NCBI GenBank assembly: GCA_028095925.1
Contig: JAOHCW010000001.1
Location: 62,001-126,000, forward strand
Length of the DNA: 64,000 nucleotides
Source of the DNA: Aquiluna sp.
GTDB taxonomy: Bacteria > Actinomycetota > Actinomycetes > Actinomycetales > Microbacteriaceae
Reading direction: 5' to 3'
Positions within the stretch are counted from its first letter, which is position 1. Every line of letters starts with the position of its first letter. This document shows, one piece after another, positions 61,377 to 64,000 of the stretch. The notes beneath the pieces were generated by a model. The model had not been told where the DNA came from. It did no database searches and was given only the letters and a program-made list of their open reading frames with translations. Both the position numbers and the translations under genes were made by a program.

Positions 61377-62264
61377 GTGGCAATTTATCTAGACTCCAAC
61401 TCCAAGATCATAGTCCAGGGCATGACAGGTGCCGAGGGCATGAAGCACACTCAGCGCATGCTCGCAGGCGGCAGCAACATTGTTGGCGGTGTAAACCCCA
61501 GAAAGGCCGGCGAGAGCGTCGAGGTCGAGGGTAAGTCGCTGCCAGTCTTTGGCTCTGTTGCGGAGGCCATGGAGAAAACCGGGGCCAATGTCTCCGTAAT
61601 CTTTGTTCCACCAGATTTTGCGAAGGCGGCCATCATCGAGGCCATCGACGCTGAGATCCCGCTGGCTGTTGCCATCACCGAGGGTATTCCGGTGCACGAC
61701 TCCGCAGCTGCTTGGGCCTACAACGTCGAAAAGGGCAAGAAGACCAGGTTGATTGGACCAAACTGCCCCGGAATCATCTCTCCTGAGCAGTCCAATGCAG
61801 GTATTACCCCATCGAACATCACAGGTCGCGGTCCGATTGGACTTGTTTCAAAGAGCGGCACCCTGACCTACCAGATGATGTTTGAGCTTCGGGACATCGG
61901 ATTCTCAACTGCCATCGGTATTGGTGGAGACCCCGTGATTGGCACCACTCACATCGATGCGCTCGAGGCGTTCGAAAAGGACCCCGAGACTAAGGCAATC
62001 GTTCTGATCGGTGAGATTGGTGGCGACTCCGAAGAGAAAGCCGCCGAGTACATTTCCAAGAACGTCAGCAAGCCGGTCGTTGCCTATGTAGCGGGTTTCA
62101 CCGCCCCTGAGGGCAAGACCATGGGCCACGCTGGCGCAATTGTTTCAGGCTCAGCCGGAACCGCGCAGGCCAAGAAAGAGGCCTTCGAGGCAGTGGGTGT
62201 AAAGGTGGGCAAGACCCCCTCGGAGACTGCCGAACTGATGCGGGAAATAGTAAGCAAGCTGTAG
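61377..62264 (+). CDS. sucD: succinyl-CoA synthetase alpha subunit
   Basis: CoA-binding, phospho-His subunit, 295 residues. The GTG at 61377 is chosen ([18 protein letters not shown]), with AAGGGACAG upstream. The frame is open into sucC but without a site. [23 protein letters not shown] and the active His in [11 protein letters not shown] are present. It forms the heterodimer or tetramer with SucC. Confidence 0.97.
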   Translation: MAIYLDSNSKIIVQGMTGAEGMKHTQRMLAGGSNIVGGVNPRKAGESVEVEGKSLPVFGSVAEAMEKTGANVSVIFVPPDFAKAAIIEAIDAEIPLAVAITEGIPVHDSAAAWAYNVEKGKKTRLIGPNCPGIISPEQSNAGITPSNITGRGPIGLVSKSGTLTYQMMFELRDIGFSTAIGIGGDPVIGTTHIDALEAFEKDPETKAIVLIGEIGGDSEEKAAEYISKNVSKPVVAYVAGFTAPEGKTMGHAGAIVSGSAGTAQAKKEAFEAVGVKVGKTPSETAELMREIVSKL

Positions 62265-62268
62265 TTCG

Positions 62269-63516
62269 GTGAACCGGGGGCTTAGCTTTGCGATTGCGGC
62301 GCTACAAGCGCTCATCATCATCGCCTCGGTTGTAGGCCTAATTGTTGCTCCGCTGACACTTGCCTGGTTTGTCGAGGGTGACGGCTCCGTTGACTGGATA
62401 GTTGCCCTGCAGGTCGCAGGTTATGCATTCCTGCTCGCCTGTGGCGTGCCCCTTCACTTTTCAGCTGGCGAGTTAGTTGGCATTGCGTTCCCCGCCTTCA
62501 CACTGAGCGTGTTACCACTGGGGCTAACCCTGCTGATGGCACTGATGGCAATTCGAATTGGCTACAGACTCAGCGCTGCATCCTCGCTTTGGCCCGCTTG
62601 GCTAGGCGGCGCTGCCGCCTTTGGAGGCATCTCCTATGGGCTGAGCCTGGTGATCCAGACAGAGGCTGTGGTGATGGGAGAGTGGGGTCCGCTGTTTATC
62701 CCAGCCGCATTCTTTGGCGGGCTACTTTTCATCGCGTCTATCTCCGGAAGGCGTTTTGAGCTGTTTGAGGTAGCCAATGGCCCAGAGGCGAGAGAGCGGG
62801 TGTTTCTCAGGGGTCTTGCCAGCTCGGCATTTGAAAAGCTCCACTGGTCTATAAAGACTGTTCTGCCTCCGGCCACACGAATCGGTGTCTCGGTGATTGC
62901 CACCCTTTTGATTACAAGCTCGCTAATGATTGCCCTTGCCCTTGGGTTTGGCTGGATTGAGGTGCTGCGGCTTTATCAGGGCCTTGGCCTGAGCCTATTT
63001 GGCGGGTTGATGCTGACCATTGGGCAGCTAGCAATCCTTCCCAACCTGATTGCCTTTGGCGCCAGCTGGATCTCCGGAGTTGGCTTCGCAATCGGTGAGG
63101 GAAGCTACGTCTCCCCGCTAGCCACTCAGCTTGGGCCGCTTCCGGCGATGCCTGTCTTTGCCGCCATCCCAACCGGAGCTTTCGAACGCGGCATACTGTT
63201 CGCGTTGGTGCCGGTGCTGGCTGCGTTTTTCGCCACCGTGCTATCTAGAAAGTTCTCGGATGGACTTAGGTGGGAGTACGCAACCCGCTTTGGTGCGGCG
63301 AGCGCTTTGGCGTTGGTCGCCGCAACCGTTGCGGCAGCTTTGGCGCTGCTCTTGGCACTTGCGGCTAGTGGCAGTTTTGGTCCTGGGCGTTTCTCGTGGG
63401 TTGGCATCGACGCACTGGTTTTTGCCGGAATCATCTTTGTCCAGGTTCTAGTGCCGACGTTCCTAGCTTCGCTTGTGGTGGTGCAGCCCTACTCCAGTGC
63501 GGATGAGCGAAAGTAG
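62269..63516 (+). CDS. PerM/DUF6350-like integral membrane protein
   Basis: Polytopic membrane protein of about ten to eleven helices, 415 residues. Sequence motifs are weak. The assignment rests on the GWIEVLRLYQGLG and LAILPNLIAFGASWISGVGFAIGEGSYVSP region typical of DUF6350, and on position: in mycobacteria the cell-division-linked PerM also lies between the suc genes and purN. Four bases after sucD; purN begins ten bases after it. Function in this organism is unknown. Confidence 0.8.
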   Translation: MNRGLSFAIAALQALIIIASVVGLIVAPLTLAWFVEGDGSVDWIVALQVAGYAFLLACGVPLHFSAGELVGIAFPAFTLSVLPLGLTLLMALMAIRIGYRLSAASSLWPAWLGGAAAFGGISYGLSLVIQTEAVVMGEWGPLFIPAAFFGGLLFIASISGRRFELFEVANGPEARERVFLRGLASSAFEKLHWSIKTVLPPATRIGVSVIATLLITSSLMIALALGFGWIEVLRLYQGLGLSLFGGLMLTIGQLAILPNLIAFGASWISGVGFAIGEGSYVSPLATQLGPLPAMPVFAAIPTGAFERGILFALVPVLAAFFATVLSRKFSDGLRWEYATRFGAASALALVAATVAAALALLLALAASGSFGPGRFSWVGIDALVFAGIIFVQVLVPTFLASLVVVQPYSSADERK

Positions 63517-63525
63517 ACTTTGGCC

Positions 63526-64000
63526 GTGCTCTCGATTGTTGTACTCATTTCCGGAACAGGTTCCAACCTAAAGGCGCTCCTGGAAGCCTGTGACAACCCG
63601 CTTTATCCCGCAAAGGTATTGGCTGTCGGTGCCGATCGAGCCGCTGAGGGCCTCGAGCATGCGGAGTTATTCGACAAGACAACCTTTGTGGTCCAGCCCG
63701 GCGGTTTCGCTTCCAAGGACGAGTGGGCCGAGGTTCTCGCGAGCAACATCGACATCCACCAACCTGACCTGATTGTGCTTGCTGGATTTATGAGAGTGCT
63801 TCCAAAGAGTTTTGTCGACAGGTACTACCCAAGGATTATCAACCTTCACCCATCTTTGTTGCCGAAGTTCCCTGGTGCTCACGCGGTTCGCGATGCTCTG
63901 GCAGCCGGCGCGACAGAAACCGGAAGCACGATCCACATAGTTGACGCAGGCGTCGACACAGGACCCGTTATAGCCCAGCAGAGCATGGCAATTCCAGCAG
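63526..64000 (+). CDS. purN: phosphoribosylglycinamide formyltransferase (3' end outside window)
   Basis: Formylates GAR with 10-formyl-tetrahydrofolate in purine synthesis. 158 residues are visible of about 190-200. LISGTGSNLKALLEA binds phosphate. The catalytic Asn and His are in INLHPSLLPKFPGAHA and the Asp in IHIVDAGVDTGPVIAQQ. The GTG at 63526 is used; a TTG six bases earlier is equally possible, and neither has a clear ribosome site. purH usually follows in actinobacteria but lies beyond the window. Confidence 0.93.
   Translation, partial: MLSIVVLISGTGSNLKALLEACDNPLYPAKVLAVGADRAAEGLEHAELFDKTTFVVQPGGFASKDEWAEVLASNIDIHQPDLIVLAGFMRVLPKSFVDRYYPRIINLHPSLLPKFPGAHAVRDALAAGATETGSTIHIVDAGVDTGPVIAQQSMAIPA

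Overview
The window is 64 kb of actinobacterial chromosome, most likely from a small, streamlined member of the Microbacteriaceae (freshwater Luna-type actinobacteria such as Rhodoluna or Aquiluna would fit). This placement is inferred from protein character and gene order, not from a database search. Supporting signs are the mid-50s GC content, frequent GTG and TTG starts, very short or overlapping gene junctions, and several typically actinobacterial genes: a DUF3817 protein next to guaA, GuaB3 next to guaB, a PerM/DUF6350 protein between sucD and purN, an unlinked groES with CIRCE sites, and a THUMP-like methyltransferase. I see no rRNA, tRNA, insertion sequence, phage, CRISPR or defence gene.

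Layout. 1-6.7 kb: 3' part of rpoB, then complete rpoC. 6.7-11.2 kb: str operon (rpsL, rpsG, fusA, tuf) with a good promoter and a strong terminator. 11.25-27.1 kb: S10, spc and alpha ribosomal operons in one run (rpsJ to rplQ, with secY, adk, map, infA, rpmJ and rpoA), followed by truA. 28-29 kb: rplM-rpsI under their own promoter. 29-37 kb: cell-wall and cofactor genes (glmM, coaA, glmS, acpS, alr) and the tRNA t6A genes tsaE, tsaB and a rimI-tsaD fusion. 37-39.9 kb: a methyltransferase divergent from CIRCE-controlled groES, and a RarD-type transporter. 40-45.5 kb: a branched-chain-amino-acid-type ABC system whose binding-protein gene faces the livHMGF genes, plus a small unlisted membrane-protein gene at the livF end. 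45.7-49 kb: guaB, guaB3 and SURF1. 49.1-55 kb: a complete mannitol PTS locus (DeoR-type regulator, IIC, IIB, IIA, mtlD, HPr, EI). 55-64 kb: DUF3817, guaA, GDPD, pcrA/uvrD, sucC, sucD, perM and the start of purN.

How it works together. Most of the window is the core transcription and translation apparatus. The rest joins central metabolism to envelope growth: GlmM and GlmS supply UDP-GlcNAc precursors, Alr supplies D-alanine, GuaB and GuaA make GMP, and SucCD serves the TCA cycle. The PTS locus carries everything from mannitol uptake to fructose-6-phosphate, including the general PTS proteins, so this locus alone could support mannitol growth.

No wholly new multi-gene system is evident. The most unusual items are inside familiar genes. 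RpoC has many changes in the otherwise nearly invariant bridge-helix region and in a conserved C-terminal motif. L15 has a roughly 95-residue lysine/alanine tail that is growing by exact tandem duplication, and L17 has a roughly 90-residue acidic tail. RimI is fused to TsaD, and LivH carries an extracellular domain. Small unlisted items include a 52-residue glycine-zipper protein, a possible leader peptide ending inside the mtlA start, tandem CIRCE sites, and several leader hairpins.
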